Positions 48,344-60,800 of a stretch of DNA of 64,000 bases are shown one piece after another; the first letter of the stretch is position 1; every line of letters begins with the position of its first letter. The stretch covers positions 8,367,778 through 8,431,777 of the forward strand of contig CM026431.1 of the NCBI GenBank assembly GCA_014871385.1, in the 5' to 3' direction. Both the position numbers and the translations under genes were made by a program. The DNA is from Ceratodon purpureus (taxonomy: Eukaryota > Streptophyta > Bryopsida > Pseudoditrichales > Ditrichaceae). The notes under the pieces were generated by a model, which was not told the origin of the DNA, did no database searches, and worked only from the letters and a program-made list of their open reading frames with translations.

Positions 48344-49885
48344 ATGGCGAATTCCCGTGTTGGAGCTCTAGTGTCGGTGGTGGTCCTGGTCTGGGCAATG
48401 AGCTCTCTCAACATGGCTGAGGCTAATTACAACCTGTCAGCCGACTTTTATGCCAAGAGCTGCCCCCAGTACGAGCAGATCATTTACAGCTATGTAAACA
48501 AGCTGTACAACTCCCCGAAAAATAACACCGTCATATCGATGATCCGATGGGCTTTTCACGATTTCGTCAATGTAAGACAAGTTACCCCTTTAACACGGTC
48601 CCTCTCTCGAATCACTCCCAGCCGTCCTACTATCAATCAATGTAGCGGTATACATCTTGAATATGTTCAATCAGTTTTATTTGTTCCCTTGTTTCATAAA
48701 TCATGATCGTGATCTGATTGACTGAATTATCGAACTCTTTGCAGGGCGCCGACGCATCGTTCCTTCTGCGTTCCGACAACTTCCCGAGTAACACATCGGA
48801 GAAGGACTCCATCTCACAAGTAGGGATGCGGAACAGCAAGTACGTCAATGACATCAAAGTTGTAGTGGACTCATACTGCCCCGGAGTGATCTCTTGTGCT
48901 GACACCCTGGCTGTGGCCGGAGCTGCTGCTGTCCAAATTGTGAGTGCTATATTCAACATCCACCAACCCTTGCCACATATTAGCAACAGCAAGCTCTTCT
49001 GTGATCGATATTTTACTTCGTGATCAGAAACCATACTGGCCTACCAATTATCAATAATCTAATGACCGCTTTTAGTCAGTAGCACTCTTAGACTGGTCCG
49101 AGATTATCGTACTGAGTCTGACTCGTGCAATGATGACATCGATGCAGATGGGAGGACCAACTATCCCTCTCAAGGTCGGCCGAAGAGACAGCCGCATCAG
49201 CTTGAAGTCGTCGGCGGACTTGATTCCCAGGTCCAACGCCACCGTGGATCAGTTGTTGGCATTTTTCACGCCTCTTGGACTCACCACTGCTGAGGCCGTT
49301 GCTATGATGGGTGAGCAGTGCTATTCAATACCATCAGATCATCACTCTAGCTATGGTCCAAAAACCTGTTAATGCCTTTCATTCTTCGCAGAGTAAGTTT
49401 CCTACGGCCATAGCTGATGAATAAACTTGTTGGTTGGATTGGCAGGAGGACACTCAGTAGGAAGAGCCCACTGTGTGAGCTTCTGGAAACGATTATACCC
49501 GACAGCCGACCCACACCTAACAGCCACATTCGCCGCGAAGCTCTACGATCGGTGCCCGAAGATCCAGCCTACGCCCGGAAATCCCAACCCACTCAACGTG
49601 ACCAACCCCATCCACTACACCTACATCCGCAACGACCCCTACTCGCCCCTGACGATGGACAACCACTACTACCAGGAGCTTCTCAAGAGGCACGGCGTCA
49701 TGACGGTGGACGACAACCTCATCTGGGACAACAGGACTCTTCCCTACGTCCAGCTCTACGCCCAGGACGCCAATGTCTGGAAGAAGACGTTTATGGGAGC
49801 ATACCAGAAGCTGAGCGAGTTCAAGGTTCTCACCGGCACGCAGGGAGAGATCCGCAAGAAGTGCACCCTTCTCAACAAAATCTAA
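48344..49885 (+). CDS. Class III secretory peroxidase lacking the C44-C49 disulfide, four exons
   Basis: Exons 48344-48571, 48745-48939, 49148-49310 and 49446-49885 give about 341 residues. An N-terminal signal peptide (VGALVSVVVLVWAMSSL, cleavage near AEA) sends it to the wall or apoplast, where such enzymes oxidise phenolics with H2O2. The distal site is IRWAFHDFVNGADAS: Arg68, His72 and Asp73 are present, but the usual FHDC..xxxCDAS has lost both cysteines and is one residue shorter. The proximal haem ligand is GGHSVGRAHC (His198). The other six conserved cysteines are present (AKSCPQ, SYCPGVISCAD, RAHC, DRCPKIQ, RKKCTL). It is closest to the atypical group around Arabidopsis PRX21/PRX42 (GMRN, GGPTIPLKVGRRDSR, TGTQGEIRKKC). 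Last-exon codons are markedly GC-rich at third positions. The gene looks intact. Confidence 0.88.
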
Positions 49886-51747
49886 ACATCGTCGTTTATG
49901 TTGGCCTTGATCCAGTTACCCGAGTGCTCTGCTGATGAAGGAGATGATCAACTCCAGCCTCCATCCTTTTGAGGCTAGAGAGTTCAACGAAGAGGAGTTA
50001 AGTTAATACTATGTTCTATCTGGGGACTAAAAAATGAACCATTTGGTAGATCGAAAAATACAAATCAAATAGGCCTGAGTAGATAAGTTAGTAAATAAAA
50101 GTCGAAGCATGAATTGATTGGAGTCATTACACTCACTGTGCAGCTAGATCTAGATCTTGAAATTATGAATCAAGTTTTGGTAATTTTGAGGAGGCTGCAG
50201 GGTAACTAGCAGTTGTGCAGTGGATTTGACCATCAGTTTGTGCACACGGCAGTAAGTTAAGCATGTTTCTGTAATGTTGGCGGACTAGAGGGAGACGCCG
50301 TAGTGAGATGATGCTGCAGAAGCTAGTGTAGCAGGGCTGCAATTACCTGTTGGAATTATGGGTTGAAGCCTAAATTATGTTGTAATACTCTGTTTCAGAG
50401 TATATTTATTCCTATCAATTGGAAGGGAAGTTCGTATACTTCAGTTTTATTGGTTCAATTCCTCGTCTCATACTGCATCAGCAAAGTTGCAAACTTGTGA
50501 TGTTCTTTAGCATTTGAGCTGAAGATTGGCTGAGTAGTCCAGATTGGGATTCCTGCTTGGTGTTGCTACTGGGTGAGATTTGTATACAAGATTCTTTCTA
50601 GCTTCAAGGATACATAACAGCTGCGTTTTTGAATTGAATATTTTTTGACGAATTTGTGAGTGTTCCTAATGATGGGATTTGCAAGCAACATCTGGTAGAG
50701 CAGTATTTGCGAACGTAGAGCAGTGATTGTGGCGGTTTGCCTGGGATTGTTTCTAGCTCGGCACTTAATTTCAGATTGAACCCTCAGGGTTGTGATTGCT
50801 TGTGCATCGGTTTTGTGTTTGTAGCACTAAATTTACTTTGCGTGAAAAACATGCTTCTTTAGTTCTTTAGGATTGGTGTTCGGCCTCTCTCTCTCCTTCT
50901 ATTTTATAACAGAAGGCATTAGGTGACTACATTCAAACTCCGTGGGTAGTTACATGTAATAGTGGCGATAACATTGGATTTCGGGTGCCACTGGTCCGAT
51001 CGAGGAGCAAAAGTTCTTCACTTACTCAGCACGGAAGGGACACCGCATCGGCCTCCTCAACAAACCGCAACATAGCAAACTCACAGACAAGCAAGCGAAG
51101 CTCAACCTTTCCGAGTACGAATCAGCCCAAGCCATCAAGCTCCAACTGAACCCCACCAAGCCGGCCAAACTCTAGCACTTTTCGTGGCAATTTAATTCTA
51201 GTGGTTAGCCTAGGCCCAGGTCATGGGTTTCTCTGCAACCTGCACCTGTTGCGATCGACGAGACACTTGAGCACCTCTTCTCCGACTGCAGTAACATACA
51301 TTTGCAAGGAGAATGTGGAACCGTACTGTGTGCTCCAGGGCTTCCCAGTCTCGGAGGGAGAAGGTGATTAGTGTTCCTCTTGGCATCCCTTTGTCCTGAA
51401 CTTGGCCTCTTAGTGCGCTGGGTATAGATTTATTTTCAGCCTTAAACCCATTACCATGGTACGACAGCAGGTTTAATTCTAAAAATAGAGAACTTAAAAT
51501 CAGAAAATTATGAAGATCAAAAAACAAAAACGGATTAGATTATTTTTAGTAATGTAATATTATTTTTAAACCGGGTGTCCGGGTATATAAGGTGGGGATA
51601 GACTCTGCACCATTTGAAACCCTAATCCTGTGAAGTCACCCCACCTCTCTCGGAGCTCTCAACGAATCAGAGCAGGAGTTTAAGATCTTTTGACTCCGAA
51701 GTTAGAAAGGAGGAGGTAACCTCAGGAGTGAGTGGGGACTACCAGTT
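49886..51747. other. Peroxidase 3' flank and spacer
   Basis: Probable 3' untranslated region, then spacer. Contains one short coding-like block (50985-51174, listed separately). A stretch at about 51640-51800 resembles 5' leader sequence (CCCCACCTCTCTCGGAG) but no gene follows before the foldback element. Confidence 0.35.
50985..51174 (+). pseudogene. Orphan coding-like fragment
   Basis: One frame reads GPIEEQKFFTYSARKGHRIG, then a Lys/Gln/Leu-rich end closing in TAG at 51172-51174. Third positions are GC-rich, unlike the flanks and like the last peroxidase exon. There is no ATG in frame and no recognised family. It may be a terminal exon fragment of a duplicated gene. Confidence 0.35.
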
Positions 51748-53906
51748 TAACCCCTAAAGGTTCTGGAAATCCAAAATGGCTCTCGGCTGTTTCAGGCAGC
51801 CTAAATGAAGGGGTTAAAAGTAATATTTCTGCCTAAGAATTTTACTAGATGCTCCCTATACCGCAAGGTGTATGTGGTAAAAAATTTAAAGCCAAATTTC
51901 ACTTTTAAAACCTTCATCTAGAAATTTTAGGTTTCAATTCCAAAATGGGCAGTTTAAAATTAGGTTTTTTTAGAATTTTTTTTTGGAAATGTGTTCATAA
52001 CCAAATCACTACTCAAAATCCAAAGTGGCCTGTGTCAAAAAGTTTACCAATTTTACAAGGGCAGCCTCCAAAAATTACAAAAACAACCTTCACAGTTTTT
52101 GGTCATTTATCAACTTTTTCTTTCAAAATTTGTCAAAATTTGAGATTTAGGAATAATTTTTCAAATTTTGATTTTTCGATAATTCAAAAACTCATAAACG
52201 CAAGTTTAACCGTTCATTTTTTTTAAAAACCAAAATATTAGAACTTTATTTAAGTTTTACCATATTATGGGTTTTGTACCTCTTTCTAGAAAATAATTTG
52301 CATGAAGGCCAAAAAAGCGTATAGAGACTCTAAAATTTTGCATGGAGGTGCCCAACTTAATTACCTACATGGAAAAAAATATGAGCAAAATGTTTGGGGT
52401 AAAAATCATCAAGTTTCTCTTAGCACCATTTAGAGTATGCCTTTCACGCAAAGGCCAAAAAGAAAAAACAGTAAATTTTGAATGTTATAATCTCACAAAT
52501 GGTAAAGATCCAACCGTTGAAATTTGGCATGGTATTAGTGCAGGTAGTTAGGTTCAAGATCTTACGCTTGGATGTATTAGAAAATTAAAAAAATAAGAAT
52601 CATACTCCAACTTCTACAAGGCTGTCAAAAATCACAGTTTTTGGTTTTGGAGGTCCAAAATCGGCTTGAACCTTTAGGGGTTGAGTCATTTGAGGTCATT
52701 TTTAGTAAAAAAATTACAGAAAATGAAAATTAAAAAAATTGATTTTTGAAAGACAAATTTTTTATTCATTTTTTAAAATATTTGTGAAGTAGGTGGACAA
52801 ACTTGCTATGGAGCGCAGTAGTATGTTTTAAGTGTGTCAACTTGCTTGGTAAGATACAATTCATGTTGGAATAACAAATTGTAGGACAATCTTTAAAATT
52901 GAAAAAATTGTAGAAATTGTCACAAAGCAATAGGGTTATTTGTAAAGTCCCTCAAAACCTAAGTTTTTGACCTATAACCCCTACATTTCCTTGTGTTTTT
53001 GAGAGCTTGAATCCTCAAAACTGCGATTTTTTACCACTATGTCCTCCCGAGGATATGAAATAAAAATTTTAACTTTTTTTGGAATTTCAACCATAAGATC
53101 TTGTACTTAACCCTATTTGGAAGAACTATTTCAAATTTCAACCGTTGGATGTTTTTCATTAGTGAGATCATAGTGTTCAAAGTTTCAGCAGATATTTTTT
53201 TGGGCCTTAACCGAGAGGCATGGTGCAAATGGGCCAAAGAGAGACTTGATGATTATTACTTCAAACATTTTGGTCACATTTTTTTCCATGTAGCTAACTA
53301 GGTTAGGTATGCTCTTGCAAAATTTTAGGGACTCAAAACGCTTTTTAGACCTTCATGCAAATTATTTTCTACAAGAAGGTATAAAATTGACAAGATAGTA
53401 TAACATGCATTACAAAAACAATTTGTGAGCTAAAGAAAAAGTGAACGGTGAGTAGGTACCTTTATAAATTCGTGATTTTTGAAAAATTAACTTTCGAAAA
53501 ATTCAAACATCTCGAATTTTGACAAATTTTCAAACGAAAAATTAAAAAATTACTAAAAACTTTGAAGCTTGTCTTTGTAAGTTTTGGAGGCTGCCCTTGT
53601 AAAATTGGTAAACTTTTTAACTTAGGTCACTATGGAATTTGAGTAGTGATTTGGTTATGAATGTATTTCAATTTTTGTTTTTTTAAAAGACCTAATTTTA
53701 GACTGCCCGTTTTGGACTTGAAACCTAAAATTTCTAGATGATGGTTCTAAAATTGGAATTTGGCTTCAAAATTTTTACTACATAGACCTTACCGCAAAGG
53801 GAGCACCCACTGAAAATCTTGAAAAATAATATTACTTTTAACCTCCCCATCTAGGCTGCCCAAAATTGCAAAAACCCATTTTGGGTTTTAAGGATAGTTA
53901 GGGGAT
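51748..53906. mobile_element. Large foldback (long inverted repeat) element
   Basis: The outer ~500 bases at each side are imperfect inverted copies. ACCCCTAAAGG...CAAAATGG...GGCAGCCTAAATG...GGTTAAAAGTAATATT on the left mirrors AATATTACTTTTAACC...CTAGGCTGCCC...CCATTTTGGG...TAGGGG on the right. TCTAGAAATTTTAGGTTTCA pairs with TGAAACCTAAAATTTCTAGA. CCAATTTTACAAGGGCAGCC pairs with GGCTGCCCTTGTAAAATTGG. TTGCATGGAGGTGCCC and the CATGGAAAAAAAT segment also have counterparts. The similarity fades towards the centre near 52.8 kb. No transposase is visible. A two-armed foldback element of about 2.16 kb is the simplest reading. Confidence 0.75.
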
Positions 53907-54885
53907 AATTTGGAAAAGGACAGGATCGTCGTGATCTCATTGTAGACCTAGAATAGAACACTAGATAGATTGAAATTTTTATTCATAAAAATTTAGAAGG
54001 ATGAAGAAGAATTGGGTAGTGGAGTGGGATCGTGAGGACAAGGAGAAATGGTACCAGCTTTGGATGCCTTTACAAATAACTCTAATGTTTGAAAAAAATT
54101 CATCTTCATTTAGTATTCTAGGGAAGTTTTTGTGAAGGTAGTATTTATTTACAAATAAAGGAGGTTAATTACTACCCTCAATGAGAACCTTCGGCCCCTT
54201 AATTTGGATTCTATTTCTCTTTTTGTTCTATTAATTTGACAATTACCATGTTCTTCCAAAAAAAAAAAAAAAAACTGTGGAAATAACATGAAATTGTGTT
54301 AAGATTGTATTATAAGTCTAAAATTATTGAATGAATATAATACAATGAATCATTATTTTTAATTTGACTATTTAAGGAGGTGTATGAGAATATGATAATT
54401 TGATATATTTCTACAAATAATTAAAGAAAAATTGTTGTAAATTCTAGACCAGGAATGCTATCTTGTGAGCGGTGAGCAGTGAGCAGTGAGCGGCGAGCGC
54501 TAAATTTCAATAATTTTGAAAAAAAAACCATTAAAATGTGCTCTAAATCAAGAAGGGAGCCCTATGACCGTGGTTTTTTTAATAGTTTTTTTCAAAGATA
54601 ATACACAAATATTATCATTAGATATGACGCAAATACCCTATTTCTATGCAGGTCAATTTAATTAAGTTTTATAATTATTAGGTTAGAATTGAATCCTCAA
54701 AATTAAAAGTCATTGGTGAAACCAATTTTTTGCGACACTTATACTCTAAACAAAGCCCAATGTCAAGAGTTTTAGATTAGTACATGAAGAGTCATATTTC
54801 AAGAGTATCAAAATAAGAATCAAGTATAAGGAACTGAAATAGATTAATGTATAAAATGTATCACAATTCTGAATAACATGATAAA
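53907..54885. other. AT-rich spacer with a 7-mer repeat
   Basis: No gene seen. At 54466-54500 GTGAGCG/GTGAGCA is repeated about five times head to tail. An A-run lies near 54258-54274. It is the 3' flank of the minus-strand gene ending at 54886. Confidence 0.4.
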
Positions 54886-57800
54886 TCAAGTACAAGAACT
54901 GTCATCACTAGAAACCTCAATGTAGTCATGCTCGGAGTCATTGTCATTACTAGTAGACTCAATGCTCCCGTGCTCAGAATCACTGTCGTGACATAGTACC
55001 ACATTATCTACTTCTGCAAATAACTCAAAATACTGCTCTGCGTCACGATTAGGTCCACGATGCTTTGGAGAAGAAGGTGGTGAAGGAGCCGCCGCCATTG
55101 CGTGTGCAAGGTTCTCTACGTGGTAAGGAAGCTCCAAAGGACGGATTGGGCTTCTAATCTTGCTAAGATACCTTGACACAATTCCTTGGGACTTCAACGC
55201 TTTCTGCCCCCGTCTGAAGCAAGAGAAATAAGATATACTTAGAAAATTCTATTTCAATAATACAAAGTAGCTGTAAACACCAGAAACTGATAGTATAGAC
55301 TTACTTACAAGAGCTCTTGGGGGCTGTCTTCTTCTCAGGTTCATCGTCATCTTCCAAGGGGCGCTTATTCTTTGGAGGAGGTAAAGTGGCCTGCTCAGAT
55401 TGGACTTCATCGGGTTGTGGAATGAGCGGCAGTAGTACCTCCTTGTACAAGACATTGTCGTCTTCAAAAGCGATGACATGTCGATTGATGCTTTTGCTAG
55501 CACGAATGGATGCACCTGAAAATCGAATAAAGAATTAGAAAGCGGAGAAAAATGGGAAACAAAAAAAACATCTAATTCTAAGTCAGAGAATATAGAACTT
55601 ACCTGTGGATGCATTGAGGTCCATGACAATATCATTCTCGACGGTGCAAAGGTCCACAAGAGCCTCCAGGAAATTGACAGACTTCTCACGAGCTCCTCTA
55701 AACGGGTTGCGGTTCACTGAATCAACAGTAAGAGAGTCCACAGTGATAAAGTTGTTGACATGACCATCGGTTGACAACGTGATGCCCTTAGCAGCTTGCT
55801 CTGGCCTGTCATGGAAAACAAAAGTGGATGCTGCTCGACCTTCCATAGGGCTTTCTTTCCAGACAAAACACTTGACCATAAAGCACTTGTGAGTCTGAGA
55901 AGGTTTATCTGGTTTAGTCAATGGAAGCCCATTGATTGCAAACCACCTCCTCTCCTCTTCAAAGCCAGCCCAATCTGCCCAAGATAGGAGCTCGTTCGAA
56001 ATGAACTTAGAATCGGGATAGAAGACAATGACCGCTCCATTGTCCTGAAGGAACTGAGAAGCAAAATCCATAAAGTGCTGAATCCAGTCTGACTCGAACT
56101 TCCCTTCCACGCCAGCTACAGGTCTTTTGGGGTGGACATTCCACAGAGGAATTTCACCAGAGAGGCTAAGGCCCGGGACCGGTAAGTCTTCTGGCACATC
56201 AAATATGATGAGATCTACAACCGTATCATCCACATCTCCTTGCTTGTGACGAATCTTGTTCCCTTGGTGAGCCTTAATCCACTTCAAGATGTTTGACCAA
56301 ATCAGAGGCTCGCCTCCGCGTGTGATGTCAGTGAACAACTCCAAAATTCCTATAATGTTGTCGTTGATAACCTCCACTCCACACTGTTTGTCTTCCACTT
56401 GGGTGCAGGGAATGGTGTAAACAGTTTGCGAAGGAATGGGTGGAACTGAAAGATGTACCTGAGACATCAATGGAGTGAAGGTCGTCGGCATGCTACTGCC
56501 AGATGGAGAAATTCTAGGAAGAGAAAGAAGCTTCTCTGGACCCTCTTTTGCCACCAACTTAGCCAACTCCTTATTGCGGGCCAAGACCTCCTTCTTTTTA
56601 TTGAGCTCCTCCTCCTTCTCCTTCTTTTTGTCTTCCTTGGCCTTCAATCGCGCCTCCAATCTTGTCCTCTTCGCGGCCTCCTTCTCCCTTTGTTTCTCCG
56701 AAAGTTCATCTTCACCACCAACATCCAAAGTAGGGGAATCGGGGAGGACAACGTGCTCAGACACATTCTGTTTCATCTGTTGCTCACAATTTGCTTTCAG
56801 ATTCCTTTCCTCCCCTGGACATCCGTCGTTCACCTTCATCTCAAGATACCATGGACACTGTAATAAATGAGGCCTTCCAAACTGTTTCCTTTGGTACTCA
56901 GTGAAAATACAGTCACTACTGGAAACATCCACCCATTTATTGAAGCGGATAGGAATGTCTTTTCTTTCAATCGCACCCTTGACTACGAGCTCTCTCCAAA
57001 AGTACCTTAGAATTGCCCGCTTCATGGCACTTTCAGCTCCTGCTTGATCAAGGAATGGCAACTTCTTTGTGAACGTTCCAGCCTTAGGGAAGAAATCTTT
57101 AAAGGCCTTTCCCCACAACGTGATTGAATGAGAAGCAATCCAATCTCCGATATCGTCAATCGGTACGTTTAGGCCCTTCGTTTGAATTACAAGACCATCC
57201 TCTTCGACTATATCATTGAATCGGGCGACTGCTTCATCCTCCAACTGTCATGTAAGATAGATACAAAATACTCAATTTCATTGAAATCATAAGTTGACTC
57301 AAGCTCATTAAAAATGACAAGGATTCCAAATGAATGATTAGAATTAGACTTACCCCTGCCCAGAAGGCAGCTTGATCAATCCAGACACGAAGGTGATTGT
57401 CTGAGGCAGGCTTGGGTGGGAAATTATATTCCTGCCGACTCAATTTGCTCATGTTCCACCACCTCAACCACTTCTCTTTGTGTTTAGCAGACACTTTGGC
57501 AGTAGCAATTAGCTGTAGTTTCTCAGGAGTCATTTCGAACTTCGACTGATAAATATCAAAATGGCGTGAAATCTGAAAAATAATGGTCACATTAGTAATA
57601 GTTTCTTTAAGTGAACCAATAACATAATAGAACATCTACACCAAAGTTGATCAAATAAAATAGAATGAATCAAATAAAATGAGAAAAATGAAGCAGTCCC
57701 GCCCCCTTTCTATTCCAAAACCCTTCTTGAGAGAGAGCAACTTATTGTGAAATTAATAAAAGGTGCCCATAAAGAAAACCATTCACAAAGGAAAATAGCA

Positions 57801-60800
57801 AACAGTTGAACCAAGGGCCCCAAATGGGGCCCTTCACTAAAATACAAAAATTGGAAATTCAGAAAAAATAAAAAAAACTAAGCAGCCCCACCCTCCCTCT
57901 CGGATCCGAGACCCTCCTTGAGGGAGGAGAGCATCTGCAATATTTTCAAAATGGTTTGTTTTTTAAAAATGCCAAATCGGAAAATTACGAAAAAACAAAA
58001 AAAAAAAATAGCCCCACCCTCCCTCTCGGATCCGAGACCCTCCTTGAGGGAGGAGAGCATCTGCAGTATTTTCAAAATGGTTTGTTTTTTAAAAATGCCA
58101 AATCGGAAAATTACGAAAAAACAAAAAAAAAAAATAGCCCCACCCTCCCTCTCGGATCCGAGACCCTCCTTGAGGGAGGAGAGCATGTGCAGTATTTTCA
58201 AATTGGTTTGTTTTTTAAAAATGCCAAATCGGAAAATTACGGAAAAACAAAAAAAAAAAATAGCCCCACCCTCCCTCTCGGATCCGAGACCCTCCTTGAG
58301 GGAGGAGAGCATCTGCAATATTTCCAAAATGGTTTGTTTTTTAAAAATGCCAAATCGGAAAATTACGAAAAAACAAAAAATTACGAAAAAACAAAAAAAA
58401 AAAATTGCCCCACCCTCCCTCTCGGATCCGAGACCCTCCTTGAGGGAGGAGAGCATCTGCAATATTTCCAAAATGGTTTGTTTTTTAAAAATGCCAAATC
58501 GGAAAATTACGAAAAAACAAAAGAAAAAATAGCCCCACCCTCCCTCTCGGATCCGAGACCCTCCTTGAGGGAGGAGAGCATCTGCAGTATTTTCAAAATG
58601 GTTTGTTTTTTAAAAATGCCAAATCGGAAAATTACGAAAAAACAAAAAAAAAAAATAGCCCCACCCTCCCTCTCGGATCCGAGACCCTCCTTGAGGGAGG
58701 AGAGCATGTGCAGTATTTTCAAATTGGTTTGTTTTTTAAAAATGCCAAATCGGAAAATTACGGAAAAACAAAAAAAAAAAATAGCCCCACCCTCCCTCTC
58801 GGATCCGAGACCCTCCTTGAGGGAGGAGAGCATGTGCAGTATTTTCAAATTGGTTTGTTTTTTAAAAATGCCAAATCGGAAAATTACGGAAAAACAAAAG
58901 AAAAAAATAGCCCCACCCTCCCTCTCGGATCCGAGACCCTCCTTGAGGGAGGAGAGCATCTGCAATATTTCCAAAATGGTTTGTTTCTGTAAAATATCCA
59001 ATCGAAAAATTACGAAAAAAACAGAGAAAAAAATTACCCCCACCCTCCCTCTCGGATCCGAGACCCTCCTTGAGGGAGGAGAGAATCTTCAATATTTCCA
59101 AAACGGTTCCTTATTTCAAAAAACTAAATCGGAAAATTAACATGGATTTGGACGGGAGGCTGCAGGAAATACAAAATGTTTTAAAAAGTCACTACAGTAA
59201 CCACTAAAAATCAGCAAGTTGGGAGTTAAATGTTCACAAGGTTAACTTGCAGATAACATACAGTTCACTAGTTGTTTACTCAACGTTAACTTTGTGTCAA
59301 GTATGACTGAAGTCAACCTTATGATGTAGATGACATAGTGACTTACAAAAGTCATACACTCAGAAAGTGTAGGAGTTTACCTCTCTAAGAAAATTTGGGC
59401 CATTTGCAGGATCAGCAATTGCAAGTAAGCGCGTCAGACGTGTCAACAACTGTGTCTTTTTCACCTCAACTGCCTCTGCTACAACCTCTTCTAGTTCGGT
59501 AGGGCTTCCCGTTTTGTCGTTGTCTGTACCGGAAATGAGACTGTCCCTGTAGCTCCTTATTGCCTCTTCTTGCGCAGCAGATATTTCACGCTGAATTCAT
59601 AAATACAAGATTTAGAAATTGAATTTACAAAATCAAATGATAAACATTAATACATTGAAATATAGTTAATGACGAATACCTCATAGAGAAATTTCACAAA
59701 CGCATCCTGTGTCAAATGGTACCACTTCTTCCCCTTGAGCTTCTTGTATTCTATCATGCTAGCTTGGAGATCGTCGTCATTAACAAGGCCTTTGAGCTGA
59801 TCAAAGTCCAGCAAGCCTAATTGCTGGACACGCTTAAGCTCGTGTGTCAAGTGTGTTGCAACATGGTCAACTTGATTCTTCCTATATTCATCACAAGTTT
59901 AGATCAATATTTTTAGTCTGTGTGAAGAAAACCCATCCTTGGGTCAAAACAGTATAGATAAAAAATATGAAATAGATAACTTACTTGTTCCAGTCCGTCA
60001 TGGCATGCAACAACATGTTGCGGTTCTGAGGAGTGACGTTTATGATCATGGAACGAACTGAAACGTGGAAGGCAGGATCATCGCCATGAAGAGAATTGAT
60101 AATGTCCATCCATGCAAGATGGCGATGATTACCATCCCAAACGTAGAAGAAACGGTTTGAGAACTTCTCTAGTCTAGAATCCTCCTTCAATCGTGATTCA
60201 AATAGCTCATCTTGCGCACGCCACAGAGATGACCACCTTCCACGATGCTCCTCTGTAACAACTGACTCTTCCATTGAGTAGCTGTTCAGTGACAAATAAA
60301 AGGAGGCTGAAGCTCGCCTGTAACCATGAGCAAATTCGGCCTTCAACTTTGCAATATCAGTCTTCAAAGGATCCCTGACGTCCGTCATAGGGATCATACG
60401 ACAAAGTGGCACGTCAATTTCAAGGCCTGGATAGTCCATGGCCTGTTGGATGGCTGCGTGGCTATTTCCCCTCACTGCTTGGCGGAGCTTTTCCTCCATT
60501 GCTGCCAAACCTCCTTCTTCCTGCTCAAAAGATGTGGTGCCAATATAGTCGAGCTCTTCTGATACCATCATCGATGAAGCCATCTCAACGACAATCTGTC
60601 ATTACATAAATTAGTAAATTAATGCCAAGTATCTATGACGGAAAATTAGACAAGTAATGAGGTAATAAGAATCTTGATACTATCTAAGAATGTTAATGAC
60701 AATGCAACAAGATACCATCCACAATGACGGGATTTGTTTAGGAATAATATAAAACAACTGTGAAAACTAAATAAATATGTTAATGATTCTAATTTACCGG

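Noticed and set aside
49417..49935. 172-codon ORF in the last peroxidase exon
   Set aside because: Shifted-frame shadow. The peroxidase frame contains the haem ligand motif and conserved cysteines.
57878..59140. Long ORFs on both strands (up to ~390 codons) in the tandem array
   Set aside because: They exist only because the 126-bp unit is a multiple of three. All frames repeat the same low-complexity peptide, and the array lies in an intron.
57884..59150. CRISPR array
   Set aside because: The repeats are contiguous 126-bp units without unique spacers, in a eukaryotic intron.
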